Assembly: GCA_021772655.1 (NCBI GenBank)
Contig: JAJFLM010000055.1
Location: 1 to 37,336 of the forward strand
Length of the DNA stretch: 37,336 bases
Direction: 5' to 3'
Source of the DNA: Deltaproteobacteria bacterium
GTDB taxonomy: Bacteria; UBA10199; 2-02-FULL-50-16; JAJFLM01
Shown here: positions 1 through 10,800 of the stretch, piece after piece
Position numbering within the stretch: the stretch's first letter is position 1
How the letters are laid out: every line of letters begins with the position of its first letter
Notes under the pieces: model-generated
The model's input: only the letters and a program-made list of their open reading frames with translations
Told to the model about the DNA's origin: nothing
The model's database searches: none
Made by a program: the position numbers and the translations under genes

Positions 1-24
1 GGGCACGGCATGCCGTGCCCCTAC
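1..24. repeat. Palindromic element, class I (truncated by window start)
   Basis: GGGCACGGCATGCCGTGCCCCTAC; rest of the 28-bp element lies outside the window. Confidence 0.85.
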
Positions 25-86
25 GGAATGCGCTGAAATACCTTCTGCGACTTGATATTTTCGTACCCTTCGACTAAACCCTTTTC

Positions 87-2768
87 ATGCCAAATTCATC
101 AATTGATACGTATAAAACCAAAGAAACCCTGAGTGTAGGGGCAAAAGACTACCAATATTATAGTTTGCCTCGTCTCGCAGCTGCGGGATTTGCACTGGAA
201 CGCTTGCCAGTCTCCATCCGTATTTTACTCGAGAATCTGCTGCGTTATGAGGATGGCCAATCGGTCACTCAGCAGGATATTGAAGCGGTAGCCGGATGGC
301 AAGCTCAAGCCAAACAGCGCCCTGAAATTGCTTTTCGCCCCGCGCGAGTGATTTTACAGGATTTTACTGGGGTGCCTGCGGTTGTTGATTTGGCGGCAAT
401 GCGTGATGCGGTCAAGCGCATGGGGGGTGACCCACAAGCAATCAACCCACTGCAACCCGTAGATTTGGTGATTGATCACTCGGTGCAAGTCGATAAATTT
501 GGCGAAGCCGGGGCCTTGGCTTTTAATACCCAACGTGAGTTTGAACGGAATCGCGAACGCTATGAATTTTTACGCTGGGGCCAGCAGGCCTTCGCAAACT
601 TCCGGGCCGTTCCGCCAGGAGCCGGAATTGTTCATCAAGTCAATCTAGAATATCTCGCGCGCGTAGTGTTTCAGCAGGATACGGCGGGCAATGCGATTGC
701 CTATCCGGATACTTTGGTTGGGACGGATTCTCATACGACGATGATCAATGGTATTGGCGTCTTAGGTTGGGGTGTTGGGGGTATTGAAGCTGAAGCGGCG
801 ATGCTCGGCCAGCCTATTTCTATGTTGGTTCCCGATGTGGTGGGCTTTCGTTTCACGGGGGCTTTGCCTGCTGGGACGACCGCAACAGATTTAGTATTGA
901 TGGTGGTGGAGCAGCTGCGCCAAAAAGGTGTGGTCGGTAAGTTTGTTGAATTTTTTGGACCCGGTTTAGACCATCTCAGTTTAGCCGATCGTGCGACCAT
1001 TGCAAATATGGCGCCTGAATACGGCGCGACGATGGGCTTTTTCCCCATTGATGATGAGTCATTAAATTATCTACGCATTTCAGGTCGCAGCGAAGAGCAA
1101 GTGCAAGTGGTTGAGGCCTATCTTAAAGCTCAAGGTTTATTCCGCACGGCCGATATGCCTGAACCTGAGTTTACAGATGTATTGTCTTTAGACCTCTCTA
1201 CTGTTGAAGCCAGTTTGGCGGGGCCAAAACGGCCTCAAGATCGTGTCGCCTTAAAAGATATTAAAGCGAATATCAGTCAAACGATTACTGATATGATTCC
1301 CGCGGATGAAAAGGTGAAACGTGTGGCCGTCACTTATAATGGTGAAGACTTTGAGTTGGGTCACGGTGCTGTTACTATTGCAGCGATTACAAGTTGTACC
1401 AATACGTCTAATCCCTCTGTGATGATTGGTGCCGGCCTTTTAGCGAAGAAGGCTGTGGCGCGCGGTTTAAAGGTTAAGCCTTGGGTAAAAACGAGTTTAG
1501 CCCCCGGTTCAAAAGTAGTGGCCTCTTATTTGGAAAAAGCGGGTCTGATGGCTGCGCTAAATGATTTAAAGTTTAATGTTGTGGGTTATGGCTGCACGAC
1601 TTGTATTGGTAACTCGGGTCCTTTACCCGAGCCGATCGCTCAAGCGGTGGAAGCCAATAATCTATTGGTAACTTCCGTATTATCTGGCAACCGTAACTTT
1701 GAAGGTCGGATTAACCCTCATGTGCGCGCTAACTATTTGGCATCGCCACCCTTGGTTGTTGCTTATGCACTTGCTGGTGATCTGAATATTGATATTTCAA
1801 CAGAACCTTTGGGGATGGGCTCAAATGGTGAGCCGGTATTTTTGCAAGATGTGTGGCCGACCAGCGAAGAAATCCAATCGACCATTGCCGAATCAATTGA
1901 TAAAGAAATGTTTATTAGTGAGTACGGGAAGATCTTTGATGGCGATGAGGACTGGCAATCTTTGCCAGTACCAGAGGGCAGCACCTATCAGTGGGACCCC
2001 AAGTCAACTTACGTAAAGCACCCACCTTTCTTTGAAGGGATGGGAACTGAAGCTCCGGGAGTCGCTGATATTAAGGGTGCCAAGCTATTGGCCTTGTTAG
2101 GTGATTCAGTGACCACCGATCATATTTCTCCTGCCGGTGCGATTCCTAAGGATAGTCCGACTACAAGATATTTATTAGCCAACGGTGTTGAGCCGAAAGA
2201 CTTTAATAGTTATGGCTCCCGTCGCGGTAATCACGAAGTGATGATGCGTGGTACTTTTGGTAACATTCGTTTACGTAATCAGTTGGCACCAGGAACCGAA
2301 GGGGGCTGGACGGCTTTTAATCCGGGTGGCGAAGTCATGTCGATTTATGATGCGGCGATGAAGTATCAAACTGAAGGGACACCTTTGCTTGTCATCGCTG
2401 GTAAAGAATATGGTACGGGCTCCTCGCGTGACTGGGCCGCTAAAGGGACGGATTTGTTGGGTGTAAAGGCTGTGATTGCAGAATCCTTTGAACGGATCCA
2501 TCGCTCTAATTTAATTGGTATGGGGGTGTTGCCCTTGCAATTTAAACAAGGGGACAGTGCTCAATCCTTAGGGATTACCGGTAAAGAGACCTTTTCGATT
2601 GAAGGGGTTTCAGCGGGTTTAAAGCCTGGCATGATGCTGACTGTGAAGGCCGATGACAAAACCTTTGAAGTTGTGACGCGTGTCGATACACCTGATGAAG
2701 TAGAATACTGTCGTCATGGCGGTATTTTACAATATGTCTTGCGTCAGATTGTAGCTCAATCAAAATAA
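87..2768 (+). CDS. acnA: Aconitate hydratase A (aconitase, IRP-like)
   Basis: 893 aa; aconitase hallmarks [89 protein letters not shown] and a C-terminal swivel domain. Confidence 0.98.
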   Translation: MPNSSIDTYKTKETLSVGAKDYQYYSLPRLAAAGFALERLPVSIRILLENLLRYEDGQSVTQQDIEAVAGWQAQAKQRPEIAFRPARVILQDFTGVPAVVDLAAMRDAVKRMGGDPQAINPLQPVDLVIDHSVQVDKFGEAGALAFNTQREFERNRERYEFLRWGQQAFANFRAVPPGAGIVHQVNLEYLARVVFQQDTAGNAIAYPDTLVGTDSHTTMINGIGVLGWGVGGIEAEAAMLGQPISMLVPDVVGFRFTGALPAGTTATDLVLMVVEQLRQKGVVGKFVEFFGPGLDHLSLADRATIANMAPEYGATMGFFPIDDESLNYLRISGRSEEQVQVVEAYLKAQGLFRTADMPEPEFTDVLSLDLSTVEASLAGPKRPQDRVALKDIKANISQTITDMIPADEKVKRVAVTYNGEDFELGHGAVTIAAITSCTNTSNPSVMIGAGLLAKKAVARGLKVKPWVKTSLAPGSKVVASYLEKAGLMAALNDLKFNVVGYGCTTCIGNSGPLPEPIAQAVEANNLLVTSVLSGNRNFEGRINPHVRANYLASPPLVVAYALAGDLNIDISTEPLGMGSNGEPVFLQDVWPTSEEIQSTIAESIDKEMFISEYGKIFDGDEDWQSLPVPEGSTYQWDPKSTYVKHPPFFEGMGTEAPGVADIKGAKLLALLGDSVTTDHISPAGAIPKDSPTTRYLLANGVEPKDFNSYGSRRGNHEVMMRGTFGNIRLRNQLAPGTEGGWTAFNPGGEVMSIYDAAMKYQTEGTPLLVIAGKEYGTGSSRDWAAKGTDLLGVKAVIAESFERIHRSNLIGMGVLPLQFKQGDSAQSLGITGKETFSIEGVSAGLKPGMMLTVKADDKTFEVVTRVDTPDEVEYCRHGGILQYVLRQIVAQSK

Positions 2769-2780
2769 TTGCAACGACGC

Positions 2781-4037
2781 TCACGCCAGAAACTCTGACA
2801 TAACTGTGTCGGCAAGTTCTAGGCCGCGATCAGTAAGCTGCCAATTCATGTAGGGGCGTGATTCATCATGCCCATTAACGCTTATCTCGACGGGCGCAAT
2901 GCATTGCGCCCCTACGAATTTATCGATTTGTTTTTGATAAATATCTCGAAAGTTGATGCCAAATTCATTGAGAAACTTTTCTTCAGATAAGCCCTCACGC
3001 TTACGCAATGCCAGCATCACAAATTCGCCCATGGCGATGGCTTGAGAAATTTCGTCTTGGTCAGGACTGAACTCGGCTTGCAGATACTTCTGTAAATTAC
3101 GCGGGTTATTTTGCCGTACGGAGTGTGACTTGCCCTTAGAGTTTTTTATGAACGAAGCGGCCGCTACCCCAAAGCCTAAGTAGGCTCCATAGTTCCAATA
3201 GTTTTGATTGTGGAGGCATTCAAAGCCAGGGCGTGCAAAATTAGAGATTTCATAAGCTTGCAGTCCTGCTTGTGCCAAGTGATTGCGAGTATGCCAGAAC
3301 ATGGCTAAGGCCGTCTCTTCATCAGGCAACGGTAACGGGGGCCGGGCTTGTGTCGACGCATTACCATATATTTTAGCAAAGGCCGTCTCGGGTTCAATGG
3401 TAAGATTATAACAAGATAAATGAGACGTTCCCAGATCAAGGGCAGTATTTAGGTCTTGTTGCCACTCTTTTAATGACTGTCCGGGCAGTGCAAAAATCAA
3501 ATCAAAGCTCACATTCTCAAAACCAGCCTGAAAGGCCGATTGAATCGTTTGAATGGCTTCTTGGGCAGAGTGAATGCGCCCGAGGGTTTTAAGATAATCA
3601 TCCTGAAAAGATTGCGCCCCCATTGAAATCCGATTGATGCCAAGGGCCTTGCGGTCTTTGAGCCCAGCAAGGTCAATGGTTTTAGGATTGGTCTCCATGG
3701 TGATTTCGCAAGCGGCGTCCCAGGTGAAATATTGATTCAGTGTTGTCAGGATTTTTTCTAAGAGATCCGGTCGTAATAATGAGGGGGTCCCTCCACCAAA
3801 GAAAATCGATTGAATATTGTAGGGGCGATCCTTGTGATCGCCCAATATTAATTCCGAGTGCGGGCGAATACAAGATTCGCCCCTACAACGTTGATCTATT
3901 TCTCGACACAAAGCTTCAATGTACTCTTCCTGCAAATCAAATTCTTCCCAGCCGCGGGGCACGCTGAAAAAATCACAGTAGCCGCACTTCACCTCACAGA
4001 AGGGGATGTGAATATAAATGGCGGTCGAAGAATTCAT
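2781..4037 (-). CDS. hemW: HemW-like radical SAM protein (oxygen-independent coproporphyrinogen III oxidase-like / heme chaperone), carrying two palindromic-element insertions
   Basis: ORF 2781..4106. IYIHIPFCEVKCGYCDFFS (radical SAM CxxxCxxC), IQSIFFGGGTPSLLRP, ISMGAQSFQDDYLKTLGRIH, LIFALPGQS, YEISNFARPG.ECLHNQNYW. Start set at the internal Met (MNSSTAIYIHIPF) because the further upstream ATG overlaps the divergent yacG start (CATG). Confidence 0.93.
   Translation of the reverse strand: MNSSTAIYIHIPFCEVKCGYCDFFSVPRGWEEFDLQEEYIEALCREIDQRCRGESCIRPHSELILGDHKDRPYNIQSIFFGGGTPSLLRPDLLEKILTTLNQYFTWDAACEITMETNPKTIDLAGLKDRKALGINRISMGAQSFQDDYLKTLGRIHSAQEAIQTIQSAFQAGFENVSFDLIFALPGQSLKEWQQDLNTALDLGTSHLSCYNLTIEPETAFAKIYGNASTQARPPLPLPDEETALAMFWHTRNHLAQAGLQAYEISNFARPGFECLHNQNYWNYGAYLGFGVAAASFIKNSKGKSHSVRQNNPRNLQKYLQAEFSPDQDEISQAIAMGEFVMLALRKREGLSEEKFLNEFGINFRDIYQKQIDKFVGAQCIAPVEISVNGHDESRPYMNWQLTDRGLELADTVMSEFLA
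2850..2915. repeat. Palindromic element, class II double hairpin, inside hemW
   Basis: GTAGGGGCGTGATTCATCATGCCC-spacer-GGGCGCAATGCATTGCGCCCCTAC; 66 bp. Confidence 0.9.
3819..3886. repeat. Palindromic element, class II double hairpin, inside hemW
   Basis: GTAGGGGCGATCCTTGTGATCGCCC-spacer-GGGCGAATACAAGATTCGCCCCTAC. Confidence 0.9.
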
Positions 4038-4104
4038 GCTGGGTGAATAGATAATATCTAAGCAGGTATTGCAATATCTGCCCTGATAATCGTATAGCAG
4101 GGTC

Positions 4105-4332
4105 ATGGTCCAAGTTCGTTGCCCCCAATGCCGAGAGCTGGTTGAATGGAAGGGAAATTCTTTTCGACCCTTTTGTTCGGAGCGTTGTAAGTTGATTGAT
4201 TTAGGGCAGTGGGCGAATGAAGGTTATAGTATTAAAGGAGAGCCGGCTGATTCTGATGTGCTCTCTAGTCAGGACGAGTCTGAAGAATCTAGGGATAATG
4301 TCATCCCATTTCCGCCAAGAAAAAAATTATAA
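4105..4332 (+). CDS. yacG: DNA gyrase inhibitor YacG-like zinc-binding protein
   Basis: 75 aa; VRCPQC...[33 protein letters not shown] is a typical YacG CxxC...CSxRCxxIDLGxW pattern. Confidence 0.93.
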   Translation: MVQVRCPQCRELVEWKGNSFRPFCSERCKLIDLGQWANEGYSIKGEPADSDVLSSQDESEESRDNVIPFPPRKKL

Positions 4333-4367
4333 AAAAGGCCGGCTCTCCCTAAGAAAGCCGGCCTTTT
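4333..4367. terminator. Probable bidirectional intrinsic terminator between convergent yacG and the 4397..5278 gene
   Basis: AAAAGGCCGGCT-ctccctaagaa-AGCCGGCCTTTT perfect 12-bp stem with A/T tails on both sides. Confidence 0.9.
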
Positions 4368-4396
4368 AATTATTCCGCTAGATCCACTAAGTACGT

Positions 4397-5278
4397 TTAA
4401 TCTTCTTTGCGACGGAGACTGATCAGTCCTGCACTGCTCATAGCCATCAAGATGAAGGGCCAAGCATTGCCCGTCTGACCTGCGGTGGCCATGAAATTAC
4501 AACCAGTTGCTCCGCCACCACCTTGGATATCCAAGAGAGGTTCCGGTTGGTTGTAGAGTTCAGAATCAGGGTCACAAACACTACCGACACCGTCCATATC
4601 TGAATCTAACTGAGCCGGGTTATAGACACGGATACAGTTATCTTCATTGTCTGGAATACCGTCGCCGTCATAGTCATTTTCACAAGCTTCACCGACATTG
4701 ATATTTTCGGTACCTTGCTCTTGACCTGGGTTGGGTACGATCGGGCAGTTGTCATCACAGTCGTTGACGCCATCTTCGTCAGTGTCCACGACATGAGGGT
4801 CTGTCCCTAAACCAGCTTCTACCGCATCAGAACAGCCATCGCCATCGGTGTCAGGAGAGGGTTCTGGATTTTCAGTGGGATTCCCACCGTCACCATTACC
4901 GCTATCATCGCCACCATTGCCATCGCCATCATCACCAACAGTTAAGAAACAGTCACCGTAAGTTCTTTTTTCGGCATCCAGCGGCGCACAGTCATGCAAG
5001 TCAGTGACGCCATCACTGTCGGTGTCAGGGTTGGTCGGGTCAGTTCCGTAATCGGCTTCCCCTAAATCTGACAGGCCATCGTTGTCATCGTCTTCATCAC
5101 AGAGGTCACCCCAGAAATCATTGTCGTTGTTAGCTTGATCAGCATTTTCAACTTCAGGGCAGTTATCGTGATTGTTCTCGATGCCATCTCCGTCGACGTC
5201 CCAAGTTGTCATGCTAAAGCCAACAGCTGGGGCCATCATCAGGGCGAGGGCGAGTGTTATGTATTTCAAAGTCGTCAT
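4397..5278 (-). CDS. Secreted thrombospondin type 3 repeat protein with C-terminal sorting-like tail
   Basis: N-terminal signal peptide (MTTLKYITLALALMMAPAVGFS), many DxDxDGxxDxxDNCP repeats, C-terminus GATGCNFMATAGQTGNAWPFILMAMSSAGLISLRRKED. Confidence 0.88.
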   Translation of the reverse strand: MTTLKYITLALALMMAPAVGFSMTTWDVDGDGIENNHDNCPEVENADQANNDNDFWGDLCDEDDDNDGLSDLGEADYGTDPTNPDTDSDGVTDLHDCAPLDAEKRTYGDCFLTVGDDGDGNGGDDSGNGDGGNPTENPEPSPDTDGDGCSDAVEAGLGTDPHVVDTDEDGVNDCDDNCPIVPNPGQEQGTENINVGEACENDYDGDGIPDNEDNCIRVYNPAQLDSDMDGVGSVCDPDSELYNQPEPLLDIQGGGGATGCNFMATAGQTGNAWPFILMAMSSAGLISLRRKED

Positions 5279-5308
5279 AGTTTTATCCTCCGCGTCTTGG
5301 GTTGCGTC

Positions 5309-7513
5309 TTAGGCCTCCACTGCCTTCCGGCGCATTGCGCGGAAGATGACTACGGGTAGCATAAACAATATCATCGGTAAGGCGTTACGTACGGGACTCT
5401 TCGTTCCGCTGAAGAGGTTACAGCCACTGTTGGCAGCAATCTCTTGGAAGTCAGTGTCACAAGCATCACCAATACCATCTTCATCAGCATCTGACTGGTC
5501 TGTATTGACGTCGAAGGGGCAGTTATCGACTGGGTTGCCTTCGCTATCAACAGTTTCAACACCATCAGCATCATCATCATTTTCACAGATATCACCTACG
5601 CCATCTTCGTTGGCATCGGTTTGTTCTGGATTGACAGCTAATGGACAGTTGTCAGCTTTATCATCTTTGCCTAGGCCACAGACACCTTCTACGGCGATAG
5701 TTCCGTCACAGATGCCATCACCATCAGTATCAGCACTGAGTGGGTTGGTGCGCGGAGCCACTAAGACTTCATCACCATCATTGATGCCATCACCATCAGT
5801 GTCGGCATTGTTAGGATCTGTCTTGGTAACGCTGCTTTCAACATCATCAGGTAATTTGTCGCCATCGCTATCGTTGTCGACGCTGTTACCAGGGTTTGGT
5901 GTGCCACCATCGCCATTACCATCGCCATTGCCGCCACCGGTTGTTTCAAAGCAGGTGTCGCCAGGGCCGACTTCAGGGTCTAATGGACGACAGTCTAAGC
6001 CAGCGGTACAGCTATGCTCTTCTGTATCGACTGCTAAAGGACCATCACATACGCCATCACCATCGGTATCTGGGTTGTTAGGATCGGTTCCAATGACGCC
6101 TTCAGCAAAGTCAGACAGACCGTCATTATCCGTATCAACATCGTCTGGCTCGGGTGCCTTAAAGCATGGTTCCGTAATAGCGGACTCATCTTGAGGGCAG
6201 GCATCAAAAGGTTCATAAGTACATTCTAAGGTGACTTCTACCACGCCTTCGCCATTCTTCTGGCCAGGACCATCACAGTAAGTATCACCATCAGTATCAG
6301 GGTTGATGCAGTTAGGATCTGTGTCATTGCTAACACCATCACCATCGGCATCGTCATCACAGGCATCACCTTTGCCGTCGCCATCCATGTCTTCAGTTTG
6401 GCTGAGGACAGGGCAGTTGCCGCTATCACCAGCGATTGCAAGATCAGTTGGGCCACCCATTGCAGGGCCGGCTTCAGTCACGCCGTTTGCTTTGATAGCA
6501 GACTCGACGGCGTTGCGGCTTAAGGTTACAGTGACAGGGCCGTTCTTACCAATAATCGTTTGGCTGGTTGATTTGAAACCGGCTTTACGTAATTGAAATT
6601 GCATTGTCATAGAAGCGACAGTACCTGGGCATAAATCTTCATCATCAGGGATGCCGTCGCCATCTTCATCAGGGCAACCGTTAGCTGATGGAGCGCCAGG
6701 GACGTCAGGACAGTCGTCTTCGCTATCAGGGATGCCGTCGCCATCACTGTCAGGACAACCATTGGCTGTACCGGCTACATCAGGACATTCGTCGACTTCA
6801 TCACAAAAACCATCTTTGTCTTTGTCTTCACAATCATCACAGGCGTCACCAATACCGTCACCATCAGTGTCGGTTTGGTCTGGGTTCGAGACGCCAGGGC
6901 AGTTGTCATCAGCATCGTCATGGCCGTCACCATCGGTGTCGGTTGAACCCGTGCTACCAGATTCCACAATAGTGACATTGTGGATCCATGCAAAAGGGCT
7001 ATCCATATTTTCAGCTTCAATGCCAGCACCAGCACCCGTACAAATAGCACGGTCTTTATTAGGAGCAATAATTTTAAGGTTCATGATAGAAAGTTTAGAG
7101 CCCGCGAAAATTTTCATGGGGCAATCACCACCATTATCGGTGTAGTTGGAGAAATCAAGAACAACTCCGGTATCACTTGTTACGTTACAACCTGATTCGG
7201 CAGTTGCACCACTATTTGAACAACGACGGATGCTAGCGCCGTATTCACCGCTAGCAGGATCGCGTTCAAACATTAGCTGAGTGGAGACAGTATAGGTTCC
7301 ATTGTCTTTAAAGCGAATGGCTCGCGTACAACCGCGTTCTGTTGCGTCGATTTTATTATGAAATGCGACAGCATTGGCAAACGTTGATGCTGGGGAATCT
7401 GCAAAGATATCACAAAAATCCTTTCCCCAAGCAGCGTCAGCTTGTGATGCAATGCTTAGACTGCATGCTAAAGCGATTACGCTTATAATAATTTTAAAAC
7501 CTTTCAAGGCCAT
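5309..7513 (-). CDS. Secreted TSP3 repeat protein with N-terminal beta-helix-like domain and C-terminal sorting-like tail
   Basis: Signal peptide ...SIASQADAAWGKDFCDIF; ~170-aa N-terminal domain shared with 7818..11585; TSP3 repeats; C-terminus NSGCNLFSGTKSPVRNALPMILFMLPVVIFRAMRRKAVEA. Confidence 0.88.
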   Translation of the reverse strand: MALKGFKIIISVIALACSLSIASQADAAWGKDFCDIFADSPASTFANAVAFHNKIDATERGCTRAIRFKDNGTYTVSTQLMFERDPASGEYGASIRRCSNSGATAESGCNVTSDTGVVLDFSNYTDNGGDCPMKIFAGSKLSIMNLKIIAPNKDRAICTGAGAGIEAENMDSPFAWIHNVTIVESGSTGSTDTDGDGHDDADDNCPGVSNPDQTDTDGDGIGDACDDCEDKDKDGFCDEVDECPDVAGTANGCPDSDGDGIPDSEDDCPDVPGAPSANGCPDEDGDGIPDDEDLCPGTVASMTMQFQLRKAGFKSTSQTIIGKNGPVTVTLSRNAVESAIKANGVTEAGPAMGGPTDLAIAGDSGNCPVLSQTEDMDGDGKGDACDDDADGDGVSNDTDPNCINPDTDGDTYCDGPGQKNGEGVVEVTLECTYEPFDACPQDESAITEPCFKAPEPDDVDTDNDGLSDFAEGVIGTDPNNPDTDGDGVCDGPLAVDTEEHSCTAGLDCRPLDPEVGPGDTCFETTGGGNGDGNGDGGTPNPGNSVDNDSDGDKLPDDVESSVTKTDPNNADTDGDGINDGDEVLVAPRTNPLSADTDGDGICDGTIAVEGVCGLGKDDKADNCPLAVNPEQTDANEDGVGDICENDDDADGVETVDSEGNPVDNCPFDVNTDQSDADEDGIGDACDTDFQEIAANSGCNLFSGTKSPVRNALPMILFMLPVVIFRAMRRKAVEA

Positions 7514-7580
7514 CCTCCTAAAAGTCCCTTCTTGGGGCTCTATACATTGGACTAAATAAACTTGTACTCACTGAGTGTGA

Positions 7581-7607
7581 TTATCGGGGGGATTTGCAAA
7601 AAGTTGC
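7581..7607 (-). promoter_or_regulatory. Sigma-28-like promoter motif upstream of the 7513 gene
   Basis: Minus strand reads GCAACTTT-ttgcaaatccc-CCCGATAA; same blocks and 11-nt spacing as seven other sites in this window. Confidence 0.75.
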
Positions 7608-7759
7608 TAGGAAGGCCTGCTATTTAAAGATCTTACGAATTCTTTTATGAGTCAATTTTAGGGGATTTCAATAAAAGTGAGTTGTTTCATGCAGATAGAC
7701 CATTTTGACCGCTTATTTTTGCAGTCAGGGTCTCCTGAAATGAAACGTAATTATTATAA

Positions 7760-7795
7760 AAAAAGGGCGACTCTTTTATAGAGTCGCCCTTTTTA
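7760..7795 (-). terminator. Intrinsic terminator downstream of the large TSP3 gene
   Basis: AAAAGGGCGACTC-ttttata-GAGTCGCCCTTTT perfect stem, flanked by A/T tracts, just after the stop of 7818..11585 (-). Confidence 0.88.
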
Positions 7796-7817
7796 CTGAT
7801 ATGAAATCAGGGTTCCG

Positions 7818-10800
7818 TTACGCGCTGCGGCGGCGCCAAGCTAATAGGCCTACACTGAGTCCTAATAGCCAGAACAGGCTCGCTTTATGGGCGCTTGACT
7901 GAGTCAAGAGCGTACAGCCACCACCGGTCAGACTGAGGTCGCCTGGTGTGCTATCACAAGCATCACCAACTCCATCGCCATCCGTATCCGTTTGATCCGG
8001 ATTCGGCAGCAAGATGCAGTTATCAAGCTGGTTCGGTTGGCCGTCACCGTCGACATCATTTTCGCAGACATCGCCGACACCGTTACCATCTTCGTCGGTT
8101 TGGTCTGGATTGTGAACACGGGTACAGTTGTCTGGACCAGCTTCGCATTCCCCAGGGATTGCAATCGGACCGTCACAGATATCATCATCGTCTATATCAG
8201 GGTGGTTCGGGTCAGATAAGTCAGTGACTTCTTGTAAGTCAGTCAAACCATCATCATCGGAATCAGGATCGTTAGGATCTGTATTGGTCACGTTATTTTC
8301 AACGTCATCAGACAGACCATCACCATCGCTATCCGTATCTGGGTTGACACTTGGGCCCACACAGCTTGTGTTGATGGCAGGGTTTAGTGGTTGACAGTCC
8401 ACACCATCATTGACGCCATCACCATCGGTATCAGGATTGTTTGGATCCGTACCAATTTCACCTTCATGGTCGTCGGTGAGGCCGTCACCATCGGTATCAT
8501 TACTATTATTTTCATTGTCACAGGCATCACCGATGTCATCACCGTCTTCATCTTCTTGACCTGGATTTGGCTCTTGTGGGCAGTTATCACTGTGATCTGC
8601 AACACCATCGCCATCACTGTCTGTATCATCAGAGACATCACAGGCATCACCAAGACCATCATTATCGGTATCGGCTTGGTCCGCGTTGTCGTGGAACTGA
8701 CAGTTGTCATCACCGTCATCTACGCCGTCGCCATCATCGTCGGTGTCACAAGGATTGCCGAGGCCATCGTTGTCCGTATCGGTTTGGTCTAAGGATGCTA
8801 CATTGTCACAGTTGTCGGTCGCATCAAGAATGCCATCGCCATCTGTATCATCAGGGTTTTCACAAGCATCACCAATGCCATCAGCATCAGCATCTTCTTG
8901 GCCCGCATTCGCAACGAAAGGACAGTTATCGTCACAGTTGGCTGTGTTGCCACCTGTACAGTTACCGTCACCCGGAGTCCCAGAGCCATCGCCGTCGTCC
9001 GCGATACCATCATCGTCATCATCCGAGTCACAAGGATTGCCGAAGCCATCGTTGTCCGTGTCGTTGAGATCCAGTGAAGGTGTATTTGGACAGTTATCAA
9101 TCAGGTCAGGAATGCCGTCACCGTCAGTATCTGCCGGTGGGTTGTTATTACCCGTATCACAGGCATCACCCGTACCGTCATTGTCGGCATCTTCTTGGCC
9201 TGGGTTGGCGACTAATGGGCAGTTATCAGGGACATCATCATTGACGCCGTCATTGTCGTCATCGTCGTCACAGATGTCACCGTCGCCGTCCATGTCTGTA
9301 TCCGTATTATTTGGATTAGGAGTATTTGGGCAGGTGTCAGTACCATCTAAGATGCCGTCACCATCCGCATCCATAATGCCGCCATCAATATCACAGGCAT
9401 CACCGATATTATCTAAGTCAGTATCTTCTTGTCCTGGGTTAGCGACAAACTGACAGTTGTCAGGGAAGGCATCTAAAACGCCGTCGCCGTCATCATCGTC
9501 GTCACAGATGTCACCGTCACCGTCCATGTCCGTATCCGTGTTATTTGGATCCGGATCATTCGGGCAAGTGTCGGTACCATCTAAGATACCATCACCATCG
9601 GTATCAACGGCGCCGTCATCTACGTCACAGGCATCACCGATACCGTCGATGTCGTTATCTTCTTGGAGCGGGTTAGCGACGAACTGACAGTTGTCAGGGA
9701 AGGCATCTAAAATGCCGTCGCCATCATCATCGTCGTCACAGATGTCACCGTCACCGTCCATGTCCGTATCCGTGTTTTTTGGATTCGGATCATTCGGGCA
9801 AGTGTCGACAGCATCTAAGATGCCGTCACCATCGGTATCTGTTACGCCGTTGTCGACGTCACAGACATCACCAATGTTATCTAAATCAGAATCTTCCTGA
9901 CCAGGGTTGGCGACAAATTGACAGTTATCAACCGCATCAAGGACGCCATCGTTGTCATCATCGTCATCACAAGGATTGCCGTCACCGTCGTTATCGGTAT
10001 CTGTTAAATCAAGCGAAGGCACAGTAGGACAGTTATCTACGGCATCCGCGATACCATCACCATCTGTATCAACAAAGTTATCGACGTCATCACAAGCGTC
10101 ACCGATACCATCTAAGTCAGTGTCTTCTTGACCTGGGTTTTCGATGAGTGGGCAGTTATCCGTGCCATCATCGACACCATCATCATCGGTGTCAGGATCA
10201 TTAGGATCCGTCCCTTGTTCGACTTCGGCATTATCACAAACGCCATCGCCATCGGTGTCGACACTGTCGCCAGCGTCTAAGGGACAATCATCGTCGCCAT
10301 CTAAAACGCCGTCGTCATCATCATCGTCATCACAGGCGTCGCCACCGTCTGGTTGGCCATCTGTATTGGTTTGATCTGGGTTGTAGACTAATGGACAGTT
10401 ATCGGCAGGGTCTGTAATACCGTCGTTATCATCATCGGAATCACAAACATCACCTTGTGTGTCACCATCAGTATCTAGTTGATCTAAGTTAGAAGTTTCA
10501 GGACAGTTATCATTGTTGTCACAAATGGTATCTGTATCTGTGTCAACGCTGCTTGTTGGATCATCAGGACAAGCGTCATCACCATCACAGACGCCGTCAC
10601 CATCAGAGTCAGTGCTTTGAGTTTCATCTAAAGGAGCACAGTCCATGGCATCATCAACGCCATCACCGTCATCGTCGGAGTCACAGGCATCGCCGTCACC
10701 GTCAGTATCAGTATCGGTTTGATCGTTGTTTGAAGCGTTAGGGCAGTTATCGCCGTTTTCATTACAAATACCGTCATTGTCTGTATCGGTACAAGGGTCA

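Noticed and set aside
9271-9966. Regular direct repeats that could suggest a CRISPR or satellite array
   Set aside because: Period is 234 bp (codon multiple), repeats lie in frame within a TSP3 gene, and there are no unique spacers of uniform length.
5346-10741. Many long ORFs on the plus strand opposite the TSP3 genes (Ser/Pro- or His/Arg-rich, e.g. 5346..6194, 8704..9453)
   Set aside because: They are the antisense reading of biased GAT/GAC-rich repeats; low-complexity composition, no ribosome sites, and the opposite strand is a clear secreted protein.
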